Positions 1 through 7,979 of a stretch of DNA of 64,000 nt are shown here, piece after piece. Every line of letters starts with the position of its first letter. Position 1 is the stretch's first letter. The stretch is taken from NCBI RefSeq assembly GCF_047324175.1, contig NZ_CP178732.1, forward strand, positions 992,001 to 1,056,000, given 5' to 3'. Both the position numbers and the translations under genes were made by a program. The notes beneath the pieces were generated by a model. It had not been told where the DNA came from. It saw nothing but the letters and a program-made list of their open reading frames with translations, and made no database searches. The DNA comes from Acerihabitans sp015654925. Lineage in GTDB: Bacteria > Pseudomonadota > Gammaproteobacteria > Enterobacterales > Enterobacteriaceae.

Positions 1-1627
1 GCGTGCCGCTGGCGATAAGCTTGCCGTGATAAACCAGCCCGATGCGATCGCAATACTCCGCTTCATCCATGAAATGGGTGGTGACCATCACGGTGACGCC
101 TTTTTCCACCATGCCGTTGATATGCAGCCAAAATTCCCGGCGGGTGAGCGGGTCGACGCCCGAGGTCGGTTCGTCAAGAAATAATATATCCGGTTCATGC
201 ATCAGCGAGCAGGCCAGGGCGAGGCGCTGTTTAAACCCCAGCGGCAGCGAATCGGGGGTCTGGCGGTAAATAGGAGCAAAATCAAACGCCTTGCTCATTT
301 CATCCATTTTCTGCTGCTGGCGTTTGCCGTGCAGCCCGTAGACGCCCGAGAAAAAACGCAGGTTTTGTTCGACGGTCAAATTGCCGTAGAGGGAAAATTT
401 TTGCGCCATATACCCCAGGCGCTGGCGCGCTTTGCCGGAGCTGGTTTTCAAGTCCATGCCCAGCACCAGGGCCTGGCCCGCCGTCGGCGGCAGCAGGCCG
501 CACATCATTTTAAAGGTGGTGGATTTGCCCGCGCCGTTAGGTCCCAGCAGGCCAAAAATCTCGCCGCGGGTCACCTGGAAACTCACGCCATCGGTGGCGG
601 CGAAATCGCCGAATTTTTTGGTCAGCCCCCGGGCTTCGATTACCGTCTCGTGGGGGTCGCCCGCCACCTGCGGCATGATTTCCGCCAGCGCCTGCTTGCC
701 GCCCGGGCCGCCGCCGAGCAGATCGATAAAGGCGTCTTCAAACCGCGGTTCGGTTTCCTGCAATTGTTGTTCAGACAGGGCGAGGGCTTTGCCCAGCGCG
801 GCCCGGTCGGCCTGCTTGGCCAATATCAACCGCACGGACTGGCCCTGGATCACGCCGTCGCTGGTTTGCGGCAAACGCAGCGCCCGTTGCAGCAACTGGC
901 GGTTGGTGCCGGACGTATCGCTGACCAATAATGTGCGTCCGGCCATGGTTTGGGTCAGTTCCTTTGGCGCGCCGTGATAAATCAGGGCCCCTTCGTTCAT
1001 CAGCAGCACCTCGCGGCACTGTTCCGCCTCATCCAGATAAGAGGTGCTCCACAGGATTAGCATGCCCTCATCCGCCAGCTCATGCACCATGCTCCACAGC
1101 TCGCGGCGGGAAATGGGATCAACCCCCACCCCCGGTTCGTCGAGCAGCAGGACTTTGGGCTGGCCTATCAGGGTACAGGCCAGGCCGAGTTTTTGCTTCA
1201 TGCCCCCCGAGAGCTTGCCGGCCAGCCGGGTGGTAAAACGGGTCAAATCGGTAAAGCCCAGCAGGCGTTCGAAGGTTTGCCTGCGCGGTTCGCCGGTGAT
1301 GCCGCGCAAATCGGCATAGAGCACCAGATTTTCCATCACGGTCAAATCTTCGTACAACCCGAACTTCTGCGGCATATAGCCCAGTATGGCGTGCAGTTTG
1401 CCTTCGTCGGCGGCGGGGTCCAAACCAACCACCCGCGCGCCGCCGCGGCTGGGGGTAAGCAGACCGGCCAGCATGCGCAGCAGGGTGGTTTTGCCGGCGC
1501 CGTCCGGGCCCACGAGCCCGGTGACCCCGCCGCTGCGGATCTCGATGGTCAGGCTGGCGACCGCCGGGCGCGGCAGCGCGGGGAAGGTTTTTTCCAGCGC
1601 GTCCAGGACAATAAGGTTAGCGGGCAT
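1..1627 (-). CDS. ybhF: YbhF-like duplicated ABC transporter ATPase (partial)
   Basis: Twin-ATPase subunit of the YbhFSR drug and cation exporter; it acts on the inner-membrane cytoplasmic face. The frame begins with ATG at 1627, directly abutting the ybhG stop (TGA then ATG, no spacer), and stays open to base 1. About 542 codons are present, so roughly 35 are missing compared with the 578-residue E. coli protein. The first half has Walker A GPDGAGKTT, signature LSGGMKQK and Walker B LLLDEPGVGVDP. The second half has Walker A GPNGAGKST, a degenerate signature PLGFKQRL and Walker B LFLDEPTSGVDP. The likeness to E. coli YbhF is very close throughout. The permeases ybhS and ybhR would be expected beyond the left edge. 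Co-transcribed with cecR and ybhG. Confidence 0.95.
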   Translation of the reverse strand, partial: MPANLIVLDALEKTFPALPRPAVASLTIEIRSGGVTGLVGPDGAGKTTLLRMLAGLLTPSRGGARVVGLDPAADEGKLHAILGYMPQKFGLYEDLTVMENLVLYADLRGITGEPRRQTFERLLGFTDLTRFTTRLAGKLSGGMKQKLGLACTLIGQPKVLLLDEPGVGVDPISRRELWSMVHELADEGMLILWSTSYLDEAEQCREVLLMNEGALIYHGAPKELTQTMAGRTLLVSDTSGTNRQLLQRALRLPQTSDGVIQGQSVRLILAKQADRAALGKALALSEQQLQETEPRFEDAFIDLLGGGPGGKQALAEIMPQVAGDPHETVIEARGLTKKFGDFAATDGVSFQVTRGEIFGLLGPNGAGKSTTFKMMCGLLPPTAGQALVLGMDLKTSSGKARQRLGYMAQKFSLYGNLTVEQNLRFFSGVYGLHGKRQQQKMDEMSKAFDFAPIYRQTPDSLPLGFKQRLALACSLMHEPDILFLDEPTSGVDPLTRREFWLHINGMVEKGVTVMVTTHFMDEAEYCDRIGLVYHGKLIASGT

Positions 1628-2656
1628 TCACTTTACCACCGGCGCGCTGCCCTGCGCGGGCCGGCTTTCATGCCCGAAAGCAAAGCTCAGCGTGACCGGC
1701 ATACCCTGTCGCAGCCGATCGTCGGCATCGGTGACGATAATGCGCAATCGATAGACCAGATCGGTGCGCAACTGTGGGGTTTCCACGCTTTTGGGGGTAA
1801 ATTCCGCCGTCGGCGACACAAAACCAATTTTGCCGTGGTAAGCCTTGTCCGGCTGGCCGTCCACCTGTATCCGCACCACGGTGCCCGGCACCGCCTGGCT
1901 GAGATTGCTTTCATCTATATAGGCGCGAACCCATACCGGCCGGGTCAAGGACAGGGTGTAGACGGTGCCGCCGGCGCTCAGCATGCTGCCGGCCTCCTGC
2001 GCCCGGGTTAAAATGGTGCCGGCGGAGGGCGCCACCAGCATGGTATCGGCCACATCCAGGGTCGCCTGGGCCAAAGCGGCCTCGGCCTGGGCCAAGTCCG
2101 CCTGGGCGGCGGCGATTTCCTGCGGCCGGTTACCGGTCTGGTATTGTTGCAGCTTATCTTTGGCCGCCTGTAAATTGGCTTTCGCCTGGCTGCTGGCGGT
2201 GGCCGCATCCTCTAGCTGGTCGGCGGAAATGGCCCGCTTCGCCCATGCGCCCTGCTGGCGATGGAAAAAACTGTCGGCATAATTAAAGGCGGCCTGCTGC
2301 TGCGCGAGCTGGGCGCGCACCTGCGCGATTTCTTCGCTGCGGTAGCCGGACCGGGACAAATCCAGCTTGGCGCGCGCGCTTTCCATATTGGCCCGGGCCT
2401 GCTGGAGGGCGTTGCGATAGGGGGCATCGTCCAGTTTTGCCAGCACCTGGCCGGCATGAATGGTATCCCCTTCGTCCACCGCCAGCTGCGCCAAACGGCC
2501 GCCGACCCGAAAGCCGAGATTGACCGTTCTGATATCCACGTTGCCATACAGGGTCAGCGGCCGGTTTTGCTGCTGGCGGTAATACATCGCGCCGTATACC
2601 GCCCCGGCAATCAATACCAGCAGAATAACGACCGCGGCAATTTTTTTCTTATTCAT
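1628..2656 (-). CDS. ybhG: YbhG-like HlyD-family periplasmic adaptor
   Basis: Membrane-fusion (adaptor) protein of 342 residues that would bridge the inner-membrane YbhFSR exporter to the periplasm. One N-terminal membrane segment (residues about 5-25, after MNKKK) anchors it. The biotinyl-lipoyl-like half follows (GNVDIRTVNLGFRVGGR), then a long alanine- and glutamine-rich alpha-helical hairpin (about 90-210) and the second lipoyl half with SAGTILTRAQEAG. Length matches the E. coli protein (about 332). Its start overlaps the cecR stop by 4 bp and its stop abuts the ybhF start, so the three genes form one transcript. Substrate is not visible; the E. coli system is linked to drug and cation export. 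Confidence 0.93.
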   Translation of the reverse strand: MNKKKIAAVVILLVLIAGAVYGAMYYRQQQNRPLTLYGNVDIRTVNLGFRVGGRLAQLAVDEGDTIHAGQVLAKLDDAPYRNALQQARANMESARAKLDLSRSGYRSEEIAQVRAQLAQQQAAFNYADSFFHRQQGAWAKRAISADQLEDAATASSQAKANLQAAKDKLQQYQTGNRPQEIAAAQADLAQAEAALAQATLDVADTMLVAPSAGTILTRAQEAGSMLSAGGTVYTLSLTRPVWVRAYIDESNLSQAVPGTVVRIQVDGQPDKAYHGKIGFVSPTAEFTPKSVETPQLRTDLVYRLRIIVTDADDRLRQGMPVTLSFAFGHESRPAQGSAPVVK

Positions 2657-3351
2657 GATGTTTTGCCTGTTTTACCGGCCTGGTCGGCCCGCAATCCGTT
2701 GAGAAACCAGTCTATATGTTGAGCTAAAATCTGTTTGATAAGTGTGACCTGCGCCGGGCCCAGCTCCTGCCAGCCGGTCTGCAACATGATGGTTTCCCGC
2801 GCCACGCGAAAAGATAGCACTTCGCCCAGCATGGCGTGGGTGTGCACAATGGTGGCGGTGGCCGACGGATCGCAGCCGGTAAAGCCGGCCACCAGCCGGG
2901 TGAAACGCCGGTGCAGCGGGGCGATGGCCTGGCGGTGGATGAGATGATACGCCTCGGTGGGCATTAGCTGCTCGCGCGACATAATCTTGCTCAGGTTCAG
3001 CGTTTGCGCGCGGGTCAGCAGCTCGATGAAATTCAAAAAGCTTTGCATGATGTATTGGCGGCACTGAGCGGGGTCCGGCTCGGGCTGGGCCAGGAGCAGG
3101 TCGATTTGTTCGGCCAGGGGGTGATAGGCCTGTTCGATAAAATCCGCTATCCATTGGGCCACCGCCAGGTACAATCCCTCTTTTGACCCAAAATAGTAAA
3201 AAATCGCGGCGATATTTTGCCCGGCCAGCTTGGCGATCTCCCGGGTGGTGGCGGTCTGCGCGCCTTTTTCACTAAAGAGTTCGAGGCCTGCGGCAATCAG
3301 CTGGGCCCGCGCCTGTTCGCCGCGCGCGGAGGTGGCCGGAGAGGATGGCAT
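2653..3351 (-). CDS. cecR: CecR (YbiH) TetR-family regulator
   Basis: TetR-family repressor, 232 residues, expected to control its own operon (cecR-ybhGF) as in E. coli. The N-terminal HTH spans about residues 10-55 (GEQARAQLIAAGLELF, then TTREIAKLAGQNIAAIFYYF). The C-terminal ligand domain resembles CecR, including LNLSKIMSREQLMPT and HTHAMLGEVLSFR. I chose ATG at 3351 because GGAG lies 5 nt upstream and the E. coli protein begins at the same point relative to GEQA. The longer open frame from 3375 would start inside the operator-like palindrome at 3370-3385 and has no ribosome site. It overlaps ybhG by 4 bp. Confidence 0.92.
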   Translation of the reverse strand: MPSSPATSARGEQARAQLIAAGLELFSEKGAQTATTREIAKLAGQNIAAIFYYFGSKEGLYLAVAQWIADFIEQAYHPLAEQIDLLLAQPEPDPAQCRQYIMQSFLNFIELLTRAQTLNLSKIMSREQLMPTEAYHLIHRQAIAPLHRRFTRLVAGFTGCDPSATATIVHTHAMLGEVLSFRVARETIMLQTGWQELGPAQVTLIKQILAQHIDWFLNGLRADQAGKTGKTS

Positions 3352-3369
3352 AAGTACTCCAAAAAAATA

Positions 3370-3385
3370 AATCAATCGATTGATT
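3370..3385. promoter_or_regulatory. Palindrome, candidate CecR operator
   Basis: Perfect 16-bp palindrome AATCAATCGATTGATT about 20 bp upstream of the cecR start codon. TetR proteins bind palindromes of about this size near their own promoters, so autoregulation of cecR-ybhGF through this site is the likely role. Binding itself is inference. Confidence 0.6.
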
Positions 3386-3578
3386 AACTTTACGCCGCCG
3401 CGGGTCCACTGTAAAGAAAGATAGGGAAAATGTGTCGAACAGACAGGAAGGGTAAATTAGTTAACAGTTATTAAAATAATACTTGATCTGAAGCGGGCGA
3501 GCATCTATTATTTATTTATCGAACGTTAACAAATTAACGTCCAGCCGAATAACATCAACCAGATCGAGATAATTTATT

Positions 3579-3836
3579 ATGAAAAACCTGAAATTAGCCA
3601 TCGCAGCCATCGTATTGAGCACCGTTTCCGCCGGTAGTTTCGCCGCCCAGGAAGTCACCAGCCGTCCCGCTGGCGAACACCGTATCGGCGTAGTGTCCAC
3701 GTCTACCACCACTACCCTGGGCGATCTTGAATCGCAGCTGGCCGCCAAGGCCAATGCCGCCGACGCGACGTCTTATCGCATCATCGCCGCAGGCGGCAAT
3801 GACACCCTGCGCGGCAGCGCCGAGCTGTATAAATAA
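3579..3836 (+). CDS. YhcN/BhsA-type (DUF1471) small periplasmic stress protein
   Basis: 85-residue secreted protein of the enterobacterial DUF1471 family (BhsA, McbA, YhcN, YdgH). Family members respond to acid, peroxide, metal or biofilm signals, but their biochemical role is unclear. A signal peptide covers residues 1-22 (MKNLKLAIAAIVL, cleavage near SFA-AQ). The mature part has the typical pattern: an early IGVVS strand, LGDLESQLAAKANAADATSYRI helix-strand, and a final LRGSAELYK, close to the usual family C-terminus. Monocistronic, with its own strong terminator just downstream. Which paralogue it is cannot be decided. The gene start has only a weak ribosome site. Confidence 0.88.
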   Translation: MKNLKLAIAAIVLSTVSAGSFAAQEVTSRPAGEHRIGVVSTSTTTTLGDLESQLAAKANAADATSYRIIAAGGNDTLRGSAELYK

Positions 3837-3870
3837 GTCTTAACGGCCCCGCGGCCGCCGGATGGTAATA

Positions 3871-3899
3871 AAAAAAGCGGCCTTCAGGCCGCTTTTTTT
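3871..3899. terminator. Bidirectional Rho-independent terminator
   Basis: Stem of GCGGCC paired with GGCCGC around a TTCA loop, flanked by A6 on the left and T7 on the right. It can end the BhsA-like gene on the plus strand and, by symmetry, the LRR gene converging from the minus strand. Confidence 0.9.
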
Positions 3900-3973
3900 A
3901 TGGTCGACGCATTTATCCGCCGGCCAGGGTAAATGGCCGTGCCGGTTTCCGGCGTGGCCGGGCGTCGGGATAG

Positions 3974-5830
3974 TCAGCCGACCGTATCGTAATCCGATAC
4001 GGACGAGGCGTTGGAATCGGATGATTGTCGGCTAAAGGGAATTTTAGTGATATCCAGCGTTTGCATTGCCGATGGCTCGCCCTTGACTGCGCCGACCGCT
4101 ATGCCACCGATCGCCGAACCGCCCGCAGCCGTTACTTGACCGGTTATCCCTCCCGCCAGGGTATTGCCAGGCAAGCCGCCAATAGCCCCGCCTATCGCTC
4201 CGCCGGCCGTTAACCCTTCCGCCAGAAAACCGGCGGGCAGACGTCCCGTTGATGATAATTTGCCGGGAAACAGGGATTCGAACAGGACGGCCAGCGGGGT
4301 ATTGGCAATATACAGTTTTAATGTCTGCGATAAACCGGCCGGCAAACTCGCCAACTGGCTGTAGCTGGCCCGCAGTACTTGCAGGCCCGCCGGCAACGAA
4401 GCGGGCAGGCTGCTTACCTGGGTATAATCGATATGGATAATTTTTAACTCCGCCGGCAGGACGGCCGGCAGGCTGGCCAGCGCGGACTTGGTGGCATAAA
4501 GTTCCTGTAAGCCCGACGGTAAGTTTTCCGGCAAACTATTGAGCGGCGTGTTATCGAGTTGCAGAATTTGTAGCCCGGCAGGCAAATTGTCCGGCAGGCT
4601 GGTCAGGGATGTGTTATTCAGCTGCAAAGTCTGTAGCCCGGCAGGCAAATTGTCCGGCAGGCTGGCCAGGGATGTGTTATTCAGCTGCAAAGTCTGTAGC
4701 CCGGCAGGCAGGGTGTCCGGCAGGCTGGCCAGGGATGTGTTATTCAGCTGCAAAGTCTGTAGCCCGGCAGGCAAATTGTCCGGCAGGCTGGTCAGGGATG
4801 TGTTATTCAGCTGCAAAGTCTGTAGTCCGGAAGGCAGGGTATCCGGCAGGCTGGCCAGGGATGTGTTATTCAGCTGCAAAGTCTGTAGCCCGGAAGGCAG
4901 GGTGTCCGGCAGGCTGGTCAGGGATGTGTTATTCAGTTGCAAAGTCTGTAGCCCGGCAGGCAAATTGTCCGGCAGGCTGGTCAGGGATGTGTTATTCAAC
5001 TGTAAAGTCTGTAGCCCGGAAGGCAGGGTATCCGGCAGGCTGGTCAACTGGGTCGCGCTGAGATCCAAATTTTGCAGGTTCGGCGGCAACCGGGCCGGCA
5101 GGCTGTCCAGGGGCGTATGGTCTACTCGCAGCATCTGCAAAGCCGCCGGCAAAGTGTCCGGTAGGCTGGTCAGCTGGGTGCCGCCGGCAGACAACCCCCA
5201 TAATGAGGCGGGAAGATTGCCCGGCAGGCTCGCCAGGGGGGTATTGTCCAGATGCAAGGCCTGCAACCCGGACGGCAGATTTTCAGGCAGGCCGGCCAGT
5301 TCGGAACCGCCGGCAAACAAGGTCCGCAATTGTTCAGGCAGGGTTGCCGGCAGGGCGCTCAGCGGGCTGTTATCCAGGTGCAGCGCTCTCAGCCCCGCGG
5401 GGAGATTATCCGGCAACTGCGTCAGCTTGGTGCCGGTGGCGTACAGGACTTTCAACCCCGGCGGCAGGCTGGCCGGCAAGCCTGCGAGGGCCGTGTTGTC
5501 CACGTGTAGTTCCTGCAACCCCTCCGGCAGGTTTTCCGGCAGGGCGGCGAGGGGGTTGTTGCCCGCTTTCAATTGAAGCACGTCGGGGGGCAGATTTTCC
5601 GGCAGACTTGAAAGATTCAGACAATTTAAATTCAGGTAGTTGGCACGGCGCTCCAGACAGTCTTTCAACCGGCTGACGGCGCTGTCGCGCAGTTCCGCAT
5701 TGCCGGCCGGGGCCTGTTTGCCCCAATTATCCCATTGTTCGAACAGCACTTTATTTTGCGTCCCGGAGTGGTCGAATCCATTTACAGCGCCTGAGTTAAG
5801 GCCTGCGGGTGAGAGTGCGGGGATGTCCAT
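3974..5830 (-). CDS. Leucine-rich-repeat protein, putative type III secreted effector
   Basis: 618 residues from ATG 5830, chosen because GAGGAA sits 5 nt upstream; in-frame codons up to 5878 lack such a site. An N-terminal helical segment (EQWDNWGKQAP, then SAVSRLKDCLERRANYL) closely resembles the helix preceding the repeats of YopM, SspH and IpaH effectors. Then come about 21 LPX-type repeats of 21 residues (consensus LPxxLPxGLQxLxLxxTxL, residues about 80-520). The last 90 residues are glycine-rich (GGAIGGAIGG) and end in a serine-rich tail. The NEL ubiquitin-ligase domain of IpaH/SspH, with its CxD motif, is absent. Middle repeats are almost identical in DNA. Secretion and a host target are inferred. 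No secretion apparatus or chaperone gene is in the window. Confidence 0.82.
   Translation of the reverse strand: MDIPALSPAGLNSGAVNGFDHSGTQNKVLFEQWDNWGKQAPAGNAELRDSAVSRLKDCLERRANYLNLNCLNLSSLPENLPPDVLQLKAGNNPLAALPENLPEGLQELHVDNTALAGLPASLPPGLKVLYATGTKLTQLPDNLPAGLRALHLDNSPLSALPATLPEQLRTLFAGGSELAGLPENLPSGLQALHLDNTPLASLPGNLPASLWGLSAGGTQLTSLPDTLPAALQMLRVDHTPLDSLPARLPPNLQNLDLSATQLTSLPDTLPSGLQTLQLNNTSLTSLPDNLPAGLQTLQLNNTSLTSLPDTLPSGLQTLQLNNTSLASLPDTLPSGLQTLQLNNTSLTSLPDNLPAGLQTLQLNNTSLASLPDTLPAGLQTLQLNNTSLASLPDNLPAGLQTLQLNNTSLTSLPDNLPAGLQILQLDNTPLNSLPENLPSGLQELYATKSALASLPAVLPAELKIIHIDYTQVSSLPASLPAGLQVLRASYSQLASLPAGLSQTLKLYIANTPLAVLFESLFPGKLSSTGRLPAGFLAEGLTAGGAIGGAIGGLPGNTLAGGITGQVTAAGGSAIGGIAVGAVKGEPSAMQTLDITKIPFSRQSSDSNASSVSDYDTVG
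4547..5050. repeat. 63-bp tandem repeat array inside the LRR gene
   Basis: About eight consecutive 63-bp units, one LRR each, differing at only a few positions. Variation is mostly between DN and DT, AG and SG, and TS and AS in the encoded repeat. Flanking repeats at 4355-4546 and 5051-5620 are much more divergent, so this block looks like a recent expansion or gene-conversion product. Unequal crossing-over here would change repeat number without breaking the frame. Boundaries are approximate. Confidence 0.85.
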
Positions 5831-5977
5831 ATATTTCCTCATTTGGGGTGTGGCAGCAATTGCCGTTAAACACACCAAGCTTAGAAACAGAACCGCGGAT
5901 GGGCTAAGTCGTTATGGTTAAAGAGATGATAATGACGGGCTGGCGGGGGGTTCTCTCGATTGCGGTCTTAGGCGGCT

Positions 5978-6010
5978 AAAAAAACGAAACCCCACCAGGG
6001 TGGGGTTCGT
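5978..6010 (-). terminator. Terminator of the porin gene
   Basis: Read on the minus strand: a 9-bp stem (AACCCCACC with GGTGGGGTT) followed by seven T residues, just after the porin stop codon. Strong Rho-independent terminator. Confidence 0.88.
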
Positions 6011-6045
6011 CAGCTATCCGCAGCGGCCGCAAGACCGCTTTTAGA

Positions 6046-7119
6046 TTAGAACTGGTAGGTCAAGCCAACACCAAACTGATCGTCGCTGGCGATACCCAGC
6101 GGGTTGTTATCATCAAGGCGGTTGATCTTGTAATCCGCATAGGCGCTCATGTTCTTATTAAAGAAGTAGGTCAGGGACGCGTCATAGTATTTCACCAGAT
6201 CGGTGTCGCCCACGCCCTCAACATCTTTGGCTTTTGACTGGAAGTAACCGAACATCGGTTTCAGGCCAAAATCAAACAGGTAAGAGGCGATTGCTTCCAC
6301 GTTTTGCGTTTTGTTGGCAAAACCGGCGGATTTAATCGGGGTCAGGTTACGGCCTTCACCGTACAATGCGGCAAAATAAACGCCGGCATGGTCATATTTC
6401 ACGCCGCCAGCCCAGACGTCGGCGGTGTCGCCGTCGCCGTATTGCATGTTTTGCTGCACGGCGGTGCGTTTGGACGTGGCATAGGTGCCCAGTACGGTAA
6501 TATCAATCGGGGTGGTATAAGATGCCGACACGCCGTAGCCATCGCCGTTAGCCTTGCTGGCGGCACGGGCGTTGCTGGAGTTTTCGTCGTTGGCGCCCTG
6601 ATACTGCAAACCAAACTTCAGGCCGTCAACCAGGCCAAAAAAGTTGTTATTGCGATAGGTCAACAGGCCGGTGGAACGACCGGTCATAAAGTTATCGGCG
6701 TAGCTGTAGGTCAGGTCATCAAAGATCGGCGCGGTATCGGTGATTGCCGCGACGTCGTAGGCGATGCCCCAGTTACGGCCGTAATCGATTGAACCAAAGT
6801 CTTTTAACTTCAAGCCGGCAAAGCCCAGACGGGTTTTGGTGCCGTTGGTGGCATCGGCGCCGCCTTCGGTGTTATTCGCCTGGACGTTGTATTCCCATTG
6901 GCCGTAACCGGTCAGATCATCGTTAATCTGGGTCTGGCCCTTAAATCCGAGGCGGACATAGCTGGCGTCGCCATCGATAGTTTTATTGTCGCTAAAATAA
7001 TGACGCGCACGCATACTTCCGTAAAAATCCAGCTTATTACCGTCTTTGTTATAAATCTCTGCGGCGTGAAGAGCTGGAGTAATCAACGTGGCTAAAACGG
7101 CCAATGCTATCTTCTTCAT
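6046..7119 (-). CDS. OmpC/OmpF-family general porin
   Basis: Outer-membrane trimeric porin for passive diffusion of small solutes; 357 residues. A signal peptide (MKKIALAVLATLITPALHA, cleaved before AEIYNKDGNKL) leads into alternating beta strands ending in the required C-terminal phenylalanine (GVGLTYQF). NNFFGLVDGLKFGLQYQG is the conserved strand after loop 3. The constriction loop itself reads TAPIFDDLTYSY where OmpF has a PEFGGD motif, so pore geometry may differ. Ribosome site AAGGA 8 nt upstream. Preceded by a long regulatory region (7120-7979). It cannot be assigned to OmpC, OmpF or PhoE from sequence alone. Confidence 0.92.
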   Translation of the reverse strand: MKKIALAVLATLITPALHAAEIYNKDGNKLDFYGSMRARHYFSDNKTIDGDASYVRLGFKGQTQINDDLTGYGQWEYNVQANNTEGGADATNGTKTRLGFAGLKLKDFGSIDYGRNWGIAYDVAAITDTAPIFDDLTYSYADNFMTGRSTGLLTYRNNNFFGLVDGLKFGLQYQGANDENSSNARAASKANGDGYGVSASYTTPIDITVLGTYATSKRTAVQQNMQYGDGDTADVWAGGVKYDHAGVYFAALYGEGRNLTPIKSAGFANKTQNVEAIASYLFDFGLKPMFGYFQSKAKDVEGVGDTDLVKYYDASLTYFFNKNMSAYADYKINRLDDNNPLGIASDDQFGVGLTYQF

Positions 7120-7979
7120 TACTATATCCTTACCAAATACTCTCGAGTTTAAGTAAAAGGACTCATCCTATTGATGGCTGATGTCCTGGGCTAACCAGCA
7201 TTTTTAATTGAAATTAAAGTTCAGATAACGCGCAGTTTTAGTTCAACCGATCTTACCCTGTCGTCTAATTTCGGAGGATAGTATCAGCTTAAGCAGCATG
7301 AAGATTGTGAACTTTTCATTAAATCAGTTAGTGACTCATTTTTAGTGCTATACGCTACTCCCGGTACCCGGGCCTATCGAGCGCGACGCTACATTAACTT
7401 GTCATACAGATTTAAAAGTTGAGAGCCATCACAAATCCCCCTTTTTTTCTTAAGGTAATAAAGAAATAGATCGAAAAGTACCAATGCATAATAGGAGGTT
7501 AGCTGCATAAGTCCGGTACCTGGGCTTGGGGGCCAGATCGATAAATTGAGCAAAAATGCTACATAATTGTCAAATTGGTATAATAAATTCCTTTAAATTA
7601 TTCCCCGCTTCAACCGGCAAAAGGCCGCGCGCCAGGCAATTCACAGAGCCGGCCGCCGATTAGCGTAACCTGCCTGATTGAATAACAGCGGATCGTTTTA
7701 ACAATTAATTAACCACGTATTTTGGTTAAGTCGAAAATTGCGCCGCATTGTTTGGGCGTAGCCTACATTGCATGATTATGACAATTTTCACAAAGCTTAA
7801 TTTCTGCTATTGATATACGCCAAAATGGCATAATAACGTTTTTTTCTCAATTGTAAGTAGGCGAATACACCAGACTTAGTTGTTCCTATGCCCAGTCGCT
7901 TTATAAAAAGTACCATTATGCAGCGGTTAATTCTTGTGCTTACCCGATTAAAAAAATAAAGTAACTAAAAAAACGAGTA
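7120..7979. other. 860-bp gene-free region upstream of the porin
   Basis: AT-rich region between the porin start and the end of the ChoW-like gene; no convincing coding frame was found. It contains two related blocks, each with CCGGTACCYGGGC followed by GCTACAT-AA-TTGTCA: first at 7361-7404, second at 7513-7571. A third partial match, CCTACATTGCATGATTATGACAA, lies near 7761. These may be duplicated sites for a porin regulator such as OmpR. No micF-like RNA was recognised on the divergent strand. Confidence 0.5.

Noticed and set aside
197..931. 244-codon plus-strand frame opposite ybhF
   Set aside because: Antisense shadow of a highly conserved ATPase sequence.
4547..5050. Regular repeats considered as a CRISPR array
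   Set aside because: Units are contiguous 63-bp coding repeats without unique spacers and encode leucine-rich repeats.
4539..5576. 345-codon plus-strand frame opposite the LRR gene, with its own repeats
   Set aside because: Its CSPAGKLSGRL-type repeats are simply the reverse complement of the LRR repeats; no ribosome site, and the minus-strand product has a clear family.
7120..7979. micF-like antisense RNA gene upstream of the porin
   Set aside because: No match to the known micF core and no clear terminator on the divergent strand.
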